Position numbers and translations under genes: made by a program | In this document: positions 35,138 to 44,782 of the stretch, in pieces | How positions within the stretch are numbered: the first letter of the stretch is position 1 | Layout of the letters: each line of letters starts with the position of its first letter | Notes under the pieces: generated by a model | Seen by the model: only the letters and a program-made list of their open reading frames with translations | Databases searched by the model: none | Told to the model about the DNA's origin: nothing | NCBI RefSeq assembly: GCF_001633105.1 | Contig: NZ_LUKZ01000013.1 | Span: 62,001 to 126,000, forward strand | Direction: 5' to 3' | DNA: 64,000 nt | Source of the DNA: Acidovorax sp. GW101-3H11 | Lineage (GTDB): Bacteria; Pseudomonadota; Gammaproteobacteria; Burkholderiales; Burkholderiaceae_C

Positions 35138-35698
35138 ATGCGCCAGCCCGCCCTCGCCTTGACCACGGCCCTGTTGTTGACCGGTGCGCTGGCCCCCGCC
35201 CAGGCCCAGGTGCAGAAGATGCGCCCCGGCCTGTGGGAGCACAGCGTGGCCATGAAAAGCCAGAGTGGCGAGATGGAGGCGGCCATGGCGCAGATGCAGA
35301 AGTCCATGGCCAGCATGACGCCCGCGCAGCGCAAGCAGATGGAGCAGATGCTGGCGCAGCAGGGCGTGGCCATGGGCCCGGGGGGCAGCACCACCACCGT
35401 GAAGGTGTGCATCAGCCCCGAGCAGGCCGACCTGGACCGCATCCCGCCGCAGGAAGGCTGCACGCAGACCGTGACCCGCACCGGGCCGAACGCGGTGGCC
35501 ATGCGCTTCAGTTGCAAGGGCGCGCAGGGCCAGCCGCCCACCACGGGCGAGGGCACCATGACCTTCAACGGCCCCACGGCCTACACGGGCCAGTTCAAGG
35601 TCAAGACCACCAGCAACGGCAAGCCCGACCAGCTCGACATGGCGCAAACCGGCAAGTGGCTGGCCGCCGACTGCGGCGCGCTCAAACCCGTGCGTTGA
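35138..35698 (+). CDS. Exported DUF3617 protein
   Basis: A 186-residue protein with a clear signal peptide (LALTTALLLTGALAPAQAQ) and a mature part that begins VQKMRPGLWEHSVAMKS, the hallmark of DUF3617. A Met/Gln-rich helical insert (QMQKSMASMTPAQRKQMEQM) follows. Three Cys residues in the later part may form disulfides. Function unknown; the family is common in beta- and gammaproteobacteria and periplasmic. ATG 35138 is chosen because it starts the signal peptide. Confidence 0.88.
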   Translation: MRQPALALTTALLLTGALAPAQAQVQKMRPGLWEHSVAMKSQSGEMEAAMAQMQKSMASMTPAQRKQMEQMLAQQGVAMGPGGSTTTVKVCISPEQADLDRIPPQEGCTQTVTRTGPNAVAMRFSCKGAQGQPPTTGEGTMTFNGPTAYTGQFKVKTTSNGKPDQLDMAQTGKWLAADCGALKPVR

Positions 35699-35756
35699 AG
35701 GGGGGCTGGCCCGCAGCGGGGCGCGGCGGGTGCTGTGGGCCGCTGGGCGCCACCAC

Positions 35757-36888
35757 CTAGCGGTTGCGCCCCAGGGCCTTGGCGGTGTAGAGCGCCTGGT
35801 CGGCGCGCTCCAGCGTGTGCACCACGGTGTCGCCCGGCAGGTGCAGGGCCAGGCCTGCCGACACGGTCAGGCGCAGCGTCCCCGTGGCGTGGGGGATTTC
35901 GAGCGCCTCCACCGCCAGCCGCACGCGTTCGAGCAGCTCGCGTGCGTCGTTCAGCTGGGTGTCGCACAGCATCAGCACAAACTCCTCGCCACCCCAGCGG
36001 GCCAGCACATCGGTGTCGCGCACGTTGGCGCGCACGGTGCCCGCAAAGGCCTGCAGCGCGCGGTCGCCGGTGGCGTGGCCGTGCTGGTCGTTGATGGGCT
36101 TGAAGTGGTCGATGTCGAGCTGCGCCAGCAGCAGGGGGCGGCCGCTGCGCAGGCTGCGGCGGTGTTCCAGCTCCATCAGGTCGAGCATGGCGCGGCGGTT
36201 GATGAGCCCGGTCAGCTCGTCGCGTGTGGCCAGCTCGCGGTTGATGTCCAGCGCCTGCGCCAGCGCCTCGCGCTGCTGCTGCAGCCGGGCGCGGATGCGG
36301 TGGATGCGCAGGTTCAGCGCAATACAACCCCCGAGCACGATGACGACCATGAGGGCATAGGCGGTGTCGAGGTAGCCCGAGGCATTGGCGCTCAGGCGCG
36401 AACTCACGCCGATCGCGCACCCAAAGGCCACCAGCGCATAGATACCGATGCCGATCACCTCGGCCACACGTGAGGCCGAAGGTGCCAAAGAACAGGATCA
36501 TGGCCAGCACGCTGGGCACCAGCCCGCGCGCCTCGCCCGCCAGCACGTAGGCCACGGCGCCGCTGGTGATGGTCCAGGCCATCTGGGGCAGGGTGAGCGA
36601 GGGGTCGCGCAGCGCCAGCGTGGCGCCGGACCGGATGAAGGCTGTCATCACGGCCAGCCCGCCCACCGAGAGGGCGGCCCACCAGTGCACGGCGGTGGCG
36701 TTCAGCGCAGCGCTGGCATGCGCCACCAGCAGCATCACGCCCGCGCTGGCGGTCATCAGCAGCAGGGCCAGCAGCGCCATCCCCACCAGCGTGCGCCGCC
36801 GGGGATCGGTGGAGAGAATCACATCCCTGAGGCGCTGCCAGCGGGAAGGGTGGCGCAAGGTGGGGGCTCCTGCCAGAGGTGGAGCCAC
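35757..36888 (-). pseudogene. Membrane diguanylate cyclase (GGDEF), interrupted by a frameshift
   Basis: The N-terminal half reads from GTG 36888 or TTG 36858 and has several membrane helices (LVGMALLALLLMTASAGVML, AMILFFGTFGLT). The second half continues in another frame (VAEVIGIGIYALVAFGCAI) into a GGDEF domain with DELTGLINRR, DIDHFKPIND and an intact GGEEF in ARWGGEEFVL. The frames join cleanly if the T (plus-strand A) at 36468 is removed, giving LTVAEVIG. So either a single inserted base inactivates the gene or the sequence has an error. Repaired, it would be a complete enzyme making cyclic-di-GMP, unrelated in its sensor to the one at position 1. Confidence 0.85.
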
Positions 36889-37008
36889 GCGCAGGGCGCG
36901 GCCGATCGGGCATTTTAGGCCGCAGGGGCCCGCGCGTACATCCTTGGAGCCTGTTATTCCATCCCGGCCAGGTACTTGTGCGACTCTAAAAAGACTTTGA
37001 ACAGGCTC

Positions 37009-37746
37009 TTACAGCAGGGTCAGCGCTGCCAGGGCTGCCAGCGGCGCGGTTTCGGCGCGCAGCACGCGGGGGCCGAGCGTGACGGGGGCAAAGCCATGTA
37101 ACAAGGCCAGGTCTTCCTCTGCGCTGCTGAGCCCGCCTTCGGGGCCCGAGAGGAACAGCACCGGCCCGGCCGGGGCCGCCGCCTGCTGCAGCGGCAAGGT
37201 GCCTGCGCGCAGCGACAGCAGCAGGCGCTGCGCTGCCACGGCCCCGTCGGACGCTGCGGCCCCTGCCTGCGCACGCGCCCAGCCCGCGAGGTCGATGGCA
37301 TCGTGCACCACGGGCACGCGGTTGCGGCCACATTGTTCGCAGGCGGCCACGGCCACGGCCTGCCAGTGGGCGATCTTCTTGTCGGCGCGCTCGCCCTTGA
37401 GCTTGAGCACGCTGCGCTCGGCCACCAGCGGGGTGATGCTGGCCACGCCGAGTTCGGTGGCTTTTTCCACGAGCCAGTCCATGCGCTCGTTGGCGGTGAT
37501 GCCCGCGAGCAGGTGCACGGCGCGCGGCGCCTCGCGCTCGGTGGCGTGGTGGGCGCCCACCTGCACCAGCACATCGCTGCGGCCCATTTTCAGCACCGTG
37601 GCCTCGAACTCGCCGCCTTCGCCGTTGAACAGCGTCAGCGCATCGCCGGGCTGCAGGCGCAGCACCTGCACATGGCGCGCGGCGCCGGGGGGCAGTGCAA
37701 TCTCGGCGCCCGTGGCCAGTGGAGCGGGGCAGTAGAAACGGGGCAT
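37009..37746 (-). CDS. rsmE: RsmE, 16S rRNA (uracil1498-N3)-methyltransferase
   Basis: A 245-residue SPOUT methyltransferase. The N-terminal PUA-like part starts MPRFYCPAPLATGAEIALP; the knot contains ITANERMDWLVEKATELGV, ACEQCGRNRVP and the SAM-binding FLSGPEGGLSSAEEDL with LGPRVLRAETAPLAAL. It methylates U1498 of 16S rRNA in the decoding region. The preceding amgK-like gene is on the same strand, separated by 92 bases that hold a dispersed repeat. Confidence 0.95.
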   Translation of the reverse strand: MPRFYCPAPLATGAEIALPPGAARHVQVLRLQPGDALTLFNGEGGEFEATVLKMGRSDVLVQVGAHHATEREAPRAVHLLAGITANERMDWLVEKATELGVASITPLVAERSVLKLKGERADKKIAHWQAVAVAACEQCGRNRVPVVHDAIDLAGWARAQAGAAASDGAVAAQRLLLSLRAGTLPLQQAAAPAGPVLFLSGPEGGLSSAEEDLALLHGFAPVTLGPRVLRAETAPLAALAALTLL

Positions 37747-37752
37747 TTGCTA

Positions 37753-37815
37753 TGTTATTAATAGCTGTCTGGGCAATATGGTCGCGCGCAGAGGGCTGTT
37801 TTTGCTTGAAATTTT
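37753..37815 (+). repeat. Dispersed intergenic repeat, GATAGCTATT family, diverged copy 3
   Basis: This copy has taatagctgtc in place of gatagctatt, then gcaatatggtcgcgcgcaga, gggctgtttttg and cttgaaatttt. The order of blocks is the same as in copies 1, 2 and 4 but with more substitutions. It lies between amgK and rsmE in the orientation opposite to both genes, unlike the other copies. Confidence 0.6.
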
Positions 37816-37838
37816 GGCGATTGGGCGGTGCTGCCTGC

Positions 37839-38981
37839 CTACATGCGGCCGTAGGCAAAGCCCACCACGGGCTCGGTGCCTTCGATCTGGTCGAGCATCT
37901 TGAGCAGCGGGCCCAGCTGGCGGTAGCGGTTGGCGGTGGCGCGGATGTAGGCCATGAACCGGGGCGCGTCGGCCAGGTACTTGGGCTTGCCGTCGCGCAG
38001 CGTCAGGCGCGCAAAGATGCCTGCGACCTTGAGGTGGCGCTGCAGGCCCATCCATTCCACCGCGCGGTAAAACTCGCCAAAGTCATCGCCCCAGCCGCTG
38101 GCGCTGTTGGCGCCCAGCAGCCCGGCCTTGCGCGCCTTCTCCCAGTAGCGCACGGTGATGTCGATGATGAATTCCTCTTCCCAGCTGATGAACGCATCGC
38201 GCAGCAGGCTGGCAATGTCGTAGGTGATGGGGCCGTAGACCGCGTCCTGGAAGTCCAGCACGCCCAAGGGTGCGCCTGCTTCCAGGGGCGCCATCAGGTT
38301 GCGGGTCATGAAGTCGCGGTGCACATACACGCTGGGTGCGGCCAGGTTGTGCGCCACGATGGCGTCAAAGGCGCTGCTCAAGGTGGCCTGTTGCTTGTCA
38401 TCCAGGGTGACGGCGCGGTGCTTGGCGAGGTACCAGTCGGGGAACAGCGCCAGCTCGCGGCGCAGCAGAGGCTCGTCGTAGGCGGGCAGCACGCCGGGCT
38501 GCGAAGCCTTTTGCCACTGCAGCAGCACATCGGTGGCCTGCTGGTACCAGGCGTAGGCATCCTGGGGTTTTTCAGGGTTCAGCCGCTCGATCACGGTCTG
38601 GTGGCCCAGGTCGGACAGCAGCATGAAGCCGGTGGGTTCATCAAACGCCAGGATCTGCGGCACGTTCAGCCCGGCGGCGGCCATCAGGCCCTGCACCTGC
38701 ACAAAGGGCTTGCAGTTTTCCTTGTCGGGCGGGGCATCCATCACGATGCAGCTGGCGCCTGCGGCCGTGTCGATGCGCAGGTAGCGGCGAAAGCTCGCGT
38801 CGGCCGAGGCGGGGCGCAGCGTGGCGGGCAGCAATTGCTGGGGGCCGACCAGGGGCGCCAGCCAGGCGTCGAAGGCCGCTTTGCGGGCGGCGTCGGGCCA
38901 GGTCACGGGGGGCAGGGCGGTGGCGGCAGCGGCCGCGCCCAGGGGCGCACCGGCGGGTGATGGGGGGAAGGGGTGGCTCAT
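37839..38981 (-). CDS. amgK: AmgK-like cell-wall amino sugar kinase (aminoglycoside phosphotransferase fold)
   Basis: A 380-residue kinase of the APH fold. The nucleotide-binding opening SADASFRRYLRIDT, the Brenner-type catalytic loop YVHRDFMTRNLM and the metal-binding GVLDFQDAVYGPITYD are all intact. These match AmgK, the anomeric N-acetylmuramate/N-acetylglucosamine kinase of peptidoglycan recycling. The usual partner murU is not adjacent; rsmE lies there instead. It diverges from lptD with a 95-base gap, a synteny typical of AmgK. ATG 38981 begins the protein; the region before the kinase is a Pro/Ala-rich 35-residue tail. Confidence 0.88.
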   Translation of the reverse strand: MSHPFPPSPAGAPLGAAAAATALPPVTWPDAARKAAFDAWLAPLVGPQQLLPATLRPASADASFRRYLRIDTAAGASCIVMDAPPDKENCKPFVQVQGLMAAAGLNVPQILAFDEPTGFMLLSDLGHQTVIERLNPEKPQDAYAWYQQATDVLLQWQKASQPGVLPAYDEPLLRRELALFPDWYLAKHRAVTLDDKQQATLSSAFDAIVAHNLAAPSVYVHRDFMTRNLMAPLEAGAPLGVLDFQDAVYGPITYDIASLLRDAFISWEEEFIIDITVRYWEKARKAGLLGANSASGWGDDFGEFYRAVEWMGLQRHLKVAGIFARLTLRDGKPKYLADAPRFMAYIRATANRYRQLGPLLKMLDQIEGTEPVVGFAYGRM

Positions 38982-39076
38982 GGATAATCCGATTTTAAAA
39001 CCCGCTTTGGGCACGCGCCCCCGCAGAGCCTGGGGCGGGCCTTCTTCCTCTGCCACTGCCCGAACCACCACCCCAC

Positions 39077-41515
39077 GTGCCACGCTGCCAGCCCCCCACC
39101 GTGCAGACCCCCTCTTCCCTGCGGCCCCGGCCTGCCACGGCACAGGCAGCGCGCCTGCGCGCCCCGGTGCCGCGCGCGCTGGCCTATGGTGTGGCGCTGG
39201 CCTGCTGCAGCTGGCCGCTGGCGGCCCTGGCCCAGGGCCCGGCGCCCAGCGCCTGGGACGCCCCGCCCGCACTGCGCACCTCGCCCCTGCTGCAAGAAAA
39301 GATCCCCGACGCCGTGCGCCCCCAGCTGCCCGTGTTTGTGAAGGGTGACCGCATCAGCGGCCAGACCGACCTGAACGCGCTCATTGAGGGCAACGCCGAG
39401 CTGCGCCGGGGCGACACCGTGATCCACGCCGACCGGCTGGACTACAACGTGCCCGAAGACCTGGCCAAGGCCAACGGCAAGGTGCGCATCAACCGCGCGG
39501 GCAATGTCTACGAGGGCACGGCGCTGGAGCTGCGCGTGGATGCGTTCGAAGGTTTCTTCAGCGACGCGCGCTACCAGTTCCTGGCCACACAGGCGCATGG
39601 CGATGCCACGCGCGTGGACTTCATCGACCGCTACCGGGCCGTGGTGCACAACGCCACCTACACCACCTGCGAGCGCGGCAACGAAGAAAGCTGGGAGCCC
39701 GACTGGGTGTTGCGCGCAGGTACGCTGCGCCTGGACAACGAAGAAGAAGTGGGCACGGCCGAGAACGCCGTGCTGGAGTTCAAGGGCATCTCGGTGCTGC
39801 CCATCCCCTACATCACCTTCCCGCTGTCGGACAAGCGCAAGTCGGGCCTGCTGCCGCCCACCATCGGCCTCGACAGCCGCGACGGCGTGGCCTACATCCA
39901 GCCCTATTACTGGAACATCGCCCCCAACCGCGACGCCACGCTGCGCGCCGCGCTGATGACCAAACGCGGCGCCAACCTGGGCGGCGAGTTCCGCTACCTG
40001 GAGCCCACGTACTCGGGCCAGGTCAGCGCGGACGTGATGCCCGCTGACCGGCTGCGGGACCGCCTGCGCTGGAGCTTCTCGGGCCAGCACCAGGGTGCGT
40101 TTGACACCGCCATCGGTGGCCTGGGCCTGAACCTGAACATCAACCGCGTGAGCGACGACAACTACTGGCGCGACTTTGGGCGCGCCTCCGAGCCGCTGCG
40201 CCAGCGCCTGCTGCCCGGCGACGCCACGCTGTCCTGGGCCCGCAACGACATGAGCGCCCGCGTGCGCACCCTGAAGTGGCAGACGCTGCAGGACGTGAAC
40301 GCACCCATCGTGCCGCCCTACGACCGCATGCCGCAGCTGCAGTGGCGCTATGCCCCGTCGCAGCTGGATGGCGGTTTCGATGCGACCGTGGAGCTGGACA
40401 CCACACGTTTCCAGGCCGCGCGCGCCCTCACGGGCCAGCCCAACGCCGACCGCAGCTACGCCATGGCGCAGATCAGCCGGCCGTTCCTGTCGCCCGGCGG
40501 CTTCATCACGCCGCGCCTGCAGCTGCACGCCACCACCTACCAGTTCGACAGCCCGCTGGCGAACGGCGACCGCTCGGCCAGCCGCACCCTGCCCACCTTC
40601 AGCCTGGACAGCGGCCTGGTGTTCGAGCGCGACGCGGCCTACTTTGGCCGCGCCTTTTTGCAGACGCTGGAGCCGCGCGCGTTCTACACCTACACGCCCT
40701 ACCGCGACCAGAGCCGCCTGCCGGTGTACGACACGGCGGCCAACGACTTCAACTTTGCCACCGTCTACACCGAGAACGCCTTTGGCGGCAACGACCGGCT
40801 GGCGGACAACAACCTGCTCACCCTGGGCGTGACCACGCGGCTGCTGGACCCGAACACGGGTGCCGAGGCCGCACGGTTTGGCATCGCCCAGCGCCTGCGT
40901 TTTTCAGACCAGAAGGTCACCCTGCCGGGCGTAGCGCCCGTGAGCGAGCGCCTGTCCGACCTGCTGCTGGGCGCGGGCATCACCTGGACGCCGCAGTGGG
41001 GCTTTGACTCCACCGTGCAATACAACCCCAAGACGGGCCGCTCCATCCGCTCGACCATCGGCGCGCGCTACAGCCCCGGCAACTACCGCACCGTGAGCGC
41101 GGCCTACCGCCTGCAGCGGGGCACCAGCGAACAGATCGACATCGGCTGGCAATGGCCGTTGAACGATCTGTGGGGCGACAAGGGCAAGGACCTGGGCGCA
41201 GGCCGGGGCCAGGGCGGCGGGCGCTGGTACAGCGTGGGCCGCCTGAACTACAGCCTGCAGGACCGCAAACTGGTGGACACGGTGGTGGGCTTCGAGTACG
41301 ACAGCTGCTGCTGGATCGGCCGCGTGGTGCTGGAGCGCCTGCAGAGCAGCGTGACCACGTCCAACACCCGCCTGCTGTTCCAGATCGAATTTGTGGGATT
41401 CTCCCGCCTCAGTCTGGGCTCCAGCCCGCTGGAAACCTTCAAGAACAACGTGCCGCGCTACCAGAACCTGCGCGAGCAGGTCTCCACGCCCAGCCGTTTC
41501 AGCAACTACGACTAA
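39077..41515 (+). CDS. lptD: LptD, LPS-assembly outer membrane protein
   Basis: An 812-residue outer membrane protein. After a signal peptide (LAYGVALACCSWPLAALAQ) comes the jellyroll OstA domain (DRLDYNVPEDLAKANGKVRI) and then the 26-strand barrel with LPS-assembly motifs such as PYYWNIAPNRDATL. Cys pairs are visible in YTTCERGNEESWEPDW and YDSCCWIGRVVLE, consistent with the disulfides needed for LptD maturation. It inserts LPS into the outer leaflet with LptE. The start is GTG 39077 with another GTG 24 bases later; no ATG fits. surA follows 4 bases later. Confidence 0.95.
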   Translation: MPRCQPPTVQTPSSLRPRPATAQAARLRAPVPRALAYGVALACCSWPLAALAQGPAPSAWDAPPALRTSPLLQEKIPDAVRPQLPVFVKGDRISGQTDLNALIEGNAELRRGDTVIHADRLDYNVPEDLAKANGKVRINRAGNVYEGTALELRVDAFEGFFSDARYQFLATQAHGDATRVDFIDRYRAVVHNATYTTCERGNEESWEPDWVLRAGTLRLDNEEEVGTAENAVLEFKGISVLPIPYITFPLSDKRKSGLLPPTIGLDSRDGVAYIQPYYWNIAPNRDATLRAALMTKRGANLGGEFRYLEPTYSGQVSADVMPADRLRDRLRWSFSGQHQGAFDTAIGGLGLNLNINRVSDDNYWRDFGRASEPLRQRLLPGDATLSWARNDMSARVRTLKWQTLQDVNAPIVPPYDRMPQLQWRYAPSQLDGGFDATVELDTTRFQAARALTGQPNADRSYAMAQISRPFLSPGGFITPRLQLHATTYQFDSPLANGDRSASRTLPTFSLDSGLVFERDAAYFGRAFLQTLEPRAFYTYTPYRDQSRLPVYDTAANDFNFATVYTENAFGGNDRLADNNLLTLGVTTRLLDPNTGAEAARFGIAQRLRFSDQKVTLPGVAPVSERLSDLLLGAGITWTPQWGFDSTVQYNPKTGRSIRSTIGARYSPGNYRTVSAAYRLQRGTSEQIDIGWQWPLNDLWGDKGKDLGAGRGQGGGRWYSVGRLNYSLQDRKLVDTVVGFEYDSCCWIGRVVLERLQSSVTTSNTRLLFQIEFVGFSRLSLGSSPLETFKNNVPRYQNLREQVSTPSRFSNYD

Positions 41516-41519
41516 CGCC

Positions 41520-42947
41520 ATGAACCACCGAGTTTTTGCACTGGCCCTCGCCACCCTGGCCTCCATGAGCATGCAGGGCGCTGCGGCGCAGGGGCTGCGT
41601 CCTTCGGGGGCGTCGCCGTCCGGCAAGAGTGGCTTGTCGGCACCGTCTTCGCCCTCGGCACGCCCACCGGCGGCGCCGTCGATCACGCTGCCCGCGCCTG
41701 GCGCGGGCGCGGCGTCCCGCTCGGCCGACTTCATCGTGGCGGTGGTCAATTCCGAGCCCGTGACCAACTACGAAGTGCGTTCGCGCCTGGCGCGGGCCGA
41801 GGCCCAGCTGGCCAAGCAGGGCGGCGCCATGCCCCCGCGCGACCTGCTCGCGCGTGAGGTGCTGGAACGCATCATCGTGGAGAAGGTGCAGCTCCAGCAG
41901 GCGCGCGAATCCGGCATCAAGGTGGACGATATGGCGGTGGCGCAGGCCGAACAGGGCGTCGCCCGCCAGAACGACATGACCGTGGAGCAGCTGTATGCGC
42001 GCCTGGGCCGCGACGGCATGAGCCGCGAACGCTTCCGCGAAGAGCTGCGCAACCAGCTGCTGCAGCAACGCCTGCGCGAACGTGAGGTGGAGGCGCGGGT
42101 GAAGGTGACCGACCTGGACGTGGACCAGTACCTGCGCGAGGAGCAAAAAGGCACGGACCCCACCGCGATGGAAATCAACCTCGGCCATGTGCTGGTGCTG
42201 GTGCCTGAGAACGCCAGCCCCGTGCAGGTGGCCGAGCGCCAGGCCAGAGCCCAGCGCGCGGCCGACAAGGTGCGGGCCGGTGAAGACTTTGCCGCCGTGG
42301 CGCGCGAGTTTTCGGACGCCGCCGAGGGGCAGCGCGCGGGTGGCCTGCTGGGCCTGCGCCCGGCCGACCGCTACCCCGAGCTGTTCGTGAACTCCACGCT
42401 GGGCCTGCCCGTGGGCTCCATCGTGGGCCCCGTGCGGTCTCCGGCGGGCTTCCACGTGCTCAAGGTGGTGGAGCGGGTCACGGCGGGCATGCCCGCCACC
42501 GTGGTGCAGAACCACGCCCGCCACATCCTGCTGCGCACCGGCCCCCAGCTGTCCGAGACCGCCGCCGCCACCCGCCTGGCCGACTACCGCCGCCGCGTGC
42601 TCGCGGGCCAGGCCGACTTTGCGGCGCTGGCGCGCGAACATTCGCAGGATGGCAGCGCCAAGGACGGCGGCGACCTGGGCTGGGCCAGCCCGGGCCGCTA
42701 TGTGCCCGAGTTTGAACAGGCCCTGGACACCCTCAAGCCCGGCGAGATCAGCGAGCCGCTGGTGTCGCGTTTTGGTGTGCACCTGGTCCAGCTGCTGGAG
42801 CGCCGCGAGGCCAAGCTCACCCAGCGCGAACAGCGCGAGATGGCGCGTGGTGCCGTGCGCGAGAAGAAACTCGACGAGGCCTACGCCACCTGGGCGCAGG
42901 AGCTGCGCGGGCGCGCGTATGTCGAGTACCGCGAGCCACCCCAGTAA
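41520..42947 (+). CDS. surA: SurA, periplasmic chaperone / peptidyl-prolyl isomerase
   Basis: A 475-residue protein with signal peptide [24 protein letters not shown] and a Ser/Ala/Pro-rich linker. The SurA N-terminal chaperone domain follows ([20 protein letters not shown]). Two parvulin domains come next: [20 protein letters not shown] and [20 protein letters not shown]. It helps fold outer membrane proteins, including LptD, encoded just upstream. It is longer than E. coli SurA mainly through the linker. ATG 41520 is 5 bases after the lptD stop. Confidence 0.95.
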   Translation: MNHRVFALALATLASMSMQGAAAQGLRPSGASPSGKSGLSAPSSPSARPPAAPSITLPAPGAGAASRSADFIVAVVNSEPVTNYEVRSRLARAEAQLAKQGGAMPPRDLLAREVLERIIVEKVQLQQARESGIKVDDMAVAQAEQGVARQNDMTVEQLYARLGRDGMSRERFREELRNQLLQQRLREREVEARVKVTDLDVDQYLREEQKGTDPTAMEINLGHVLVLVPENASPVQVAERQARAQRAADKVRAGEDFAAVAREFSDAAEGQRAGGLLGLRPADRYPELFVNSTLGLPVGSIVGPVRSPAGFHVLKVVERVTAGMPATVVQNHARHILLRTGPQLSETAAATRLADYRRRVLAGQADFAALAREHSQDGSAKDGGDLGWASPGRYVPEFEQALDTLKPGEISEPLVSRFGVHLVQLLERREAKLTQREQREMARGAVREKKLDEAYATWAQELRGRAYVEYREPPQ

Positions 42948-43015
42948 ACATCGGCAGCAGCATTGGCAGCAGCACACCCATCCCCCACTTCCGTGACAAG
43001 ACAGGCAAGGCCGCG

Positions 43016-43795
43016 TTGAAACACATCCCCCGCAAGCGCTTCGGGCAGCATTTCCTGTCCGACCACGGCATCATCGACGGCATCGTCTCGGCCATCGCCC
43101 CGCAGCCGGGCCAGCCCATGGTCGAAATCGGGCCCGGCCTGGCGGCTCTGACCCAGCCCCTGGTGGAGCGCCTGGGGCGCCTCACCGTCATCGAACTGGA
43201 CCGCGACCTGGCACTGCGCCTGCGACTGCATGGCCAGCTCGACGTGATTGAGTCCGATGTGCTCAAGGTGGATTTCACGGCCCTGGCGCAGACCCTGCGC
43301 GAGAAGGCTGGCCAGCCCGGGCTGCGGCTGCGTGTGGTGGGCAACCTGCCCTACAACATCTCCACGCCCATCCTGTTCCACCTGCTCGCGCATGTGCAGG
43401 TCATCGAAGACCAGCACTTCATGCTGCAAAAGGAGGTCATCGACCGCATGGTGGCCAGCCCCGCCACGGGCGACTACGGCCGCCTGTCGGTGATGCTGCA
43501 ATGGCGCTACGCCATGGAGAACGTGCTTTTTGTGCCGCCCGAGAGCTTCGACCCGCCCCCGCGAGTGGACAGCGCCGTGGTGCGCATGGTGCCCCATGCC
43601 GAGCCCGCGCCGCTGTCGGTGCCCGTGCTGGAAGAACTGGTGCAGGTCGCCTTCAGCCAGCGCCGCAAGCTGCTGCGCCACACCCTGGGCCGCTGGCTGG
43701 AAGCCCGCCAGTTCGCTGGCACCTTCGACACCCAGCGCCGCGCCGAGGAAGTGCCCGTGGCCGAATACGTGGCACTGGCGCAGGATTTCTCTTAA
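43016..43795 (+). CDS. rsmA: RsmA (KsgA), 16S rRNA dimethyladenosine transferase
   Basis: A 259-residue methyltransferase. It opens [15 protein letters not shown], the canonical KsgA start, followed by the SAM-binding [20 protein letters not shown] and the catalytic [15 protein letters not shown]. It dimethylates A1518 and A1519 of 16S rRNA. No ATG exists at the N-terminus; TTG 43016 gives the normal length. pdxA, which lies between surA and ksgA in E. coli, is absent here; the 68-base gap holds nothing else. Confidence 0.95.
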   Translation: MKHIPRKRFGQHFLSDHGIIDGIVSAIAPQPGQPMVEIGPGLAALTQPLVERLGRLTVIELDRDLALRLRLHGQLDVIESDVLKVDFTALAQTLREKAGQPGLRLRVVGNLPYNISTPILFHLLAHVQVIEDQHFMLQKEVIDRMVASPATGDYGRLSVMLQWRYAMENVLFVPPESFDPPPRVDSAVVRMVPHAEPAPLSVPVLEELVQVAFSQRRKLLRHTLGRWLEARQFAGTFDTQRRAEEVPVAEYVALAQDFS

Positions 43796-43846
43796 ATTGA
43801 TAGCTATTAGCGCTTAATGGGCGCGCGCAAGGCGCCATTTTGGCTG
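43796..43846 (+). repeat. Dispersed intergenic repeat, GATAGCTATT family, copy 4
   Basis: It begins immediately after the rsmA stop with attgatagctattagcgc, then ttaatgggcgcgcgcaa and ggcgccatttt. The core matches copies 1 and 2; the T-rich tail is shorter. Same orientation as rsmA, i.e. a 3' position. Confidence 0.72.
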
Positions 43847-43920
43847 TGGATACGATGGCGTCGTGCCTGCAGCTTCGGCGCCTCATTTCGCCACGACCCT
43901 GGCAACCGGCACGGCCCCAA

Positions 43921-44018
43921 GCCAGTGACACCGCGCAAGGGCCGCCCCGCCGCGCTGGTGTCGTCCCCCTTCCCGGCGAAGCCGAGAGAAGGGGGAAGCG
44001 GCGCAGCCGCTCAGGGGG
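43921..44018 (-). repeat. Dispersed palindromic repeat, about 100 bp, copy 2
   Basis: The reverse complement shares the blocks of 9624-9731: ccccctgag, the cttccccctt and gggaagggggac arms, and cagcgcggcggggcggcccttgc. The gap between the arms differs. It lies in the non-coding stretch after rsmA. The region from 43847 to 44216 otherwise has no clear gene. Confidence 0.75.
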
Positions 44019-44028
44019 ATGTACCGAG

Positions 44029-44238
44029 TTATGCGGCGCTGAGCCAGTAACCGGCGTTGAAGGGGCTGCTCATGCGCAGCGCCATGGGGGAGACGTCCAC
44101 GAGCTTGTCGGTCGGCATTTTCTCGGCGGATTCCGCGTGGATCTCGATGCCCTTGACTTCCTGGGCGCCGGTAGCCTCGTTCGCCCGTTCTGCTTGGCTG
44201 GTGGATGCAGAACGGGCTACAGAAAAGAATAGAAACAC
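44029..44238 (-). CDS. Small open frame after barstar, doubtful
   Basis: A 69-codon frame that overlaps the end of the barstar gene by 22 bases on the same strand. The C-terminal part (VDVSPMALRMSSPFNAGYWL) has protein-like composition, but I recognise no domain and see no ribosome site. It may be a degraded gene end brought by rearrangement between the repeats. Listed because it is the only candidate in the stretch. Confidence 0.25.
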   Translation of the reverse strand: MFLFFSVARSASTSQAERANEATGAQEVKGIEIHAESAEKMPTDKLVDVSPMALRMSSPFNAGYWLSAA

Positions 44239-44642
44239 CGGAACGGGATCTTGCGGTCGCCCCAGTAGTCCGCCGCGTCGCGGAAGATGTCGAGCAGCTG
44301 CTCGCGGGCTTCCTTGTCGAACTTGGCCGTGGCGGGGATCTGCTCCAGCACCACGATGAACCCTGGCTGCGGGCCCGATTTGTGCAAGGGGTCCGTCATG
44401 CAGTCGTACAACGCGTCGAAGTTCTTGCCGAAATGCGACGGGAAGGTGAACTGGGCGGCAATCAGGTCCAGCACATCCTGCTTGGACTGCGCGTGGGCCA
44501 GGTTGGCATACAAGAAATGATGACCCATGGAGGTGGCCGCATCCTGCAGGTCCTGCACGCGGAAGGCGCGAATGGACTGCACGATGTTGGTGCGCACGCC
44601 ACGCAGTGGCGTTTCCAGGTCTTTACGAAGTGGCGTCTGCAT
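44217..44642 (-). CDS. Barstar family ribonuclease inhibitor
   Basis: A 141-residue protein matching the barstar family: QDLQDAATSMGHHFLYANLA (strand-helix opening), the acidic KQDVLDLIAAQFTFPSHFGKNFDALYDCMTD (helix that plugs the RNase site; family FPxYFGxNWDAL pattern) and FIVVLEQIP. It binds and blocks a barnase-type RNase, whose gene is the next one upstream on the same strand. ATG 44642 is preceded by gcggag. There is a long N-terminal extension of about 30 residues. Gap to the RNase stop is 140 bases. Confidence 0.9.
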   Translation of the reverse strand: MQTPLRKDLETPLRGVRTNIVQSIRAFRVQDLQDAATSMGHHFLYANLAHAQSKQDVLDLIAAQFTFPSHFGKNFDALYDCMTDPLHKSGPQPGFIVVLEQIPATAKFDKEAREQLLDIFRDAADYWGDRKIPFRCFYSFL

Positions 44643-44782
44643 CTCCGCTACTCTTTCTTTAGAAAGTCCACAAACTTCTGGCTCTCCGCAGGGCTGCGGA
44701 ATGCAGCCTGCGGGTGGGGGATTCAAGGGGGCGCGCTGACCGCTGCCAGCGTATCTCTGGCCTGCGTGCAGCGCAACGGGTG

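Noticed and set aside
42948-43015. Missing pdxA between surA and rsmA as a possible deletion
   Set aside because: Gene order varies among bacteria; no remnant is seen, so I do not claim a deletion.
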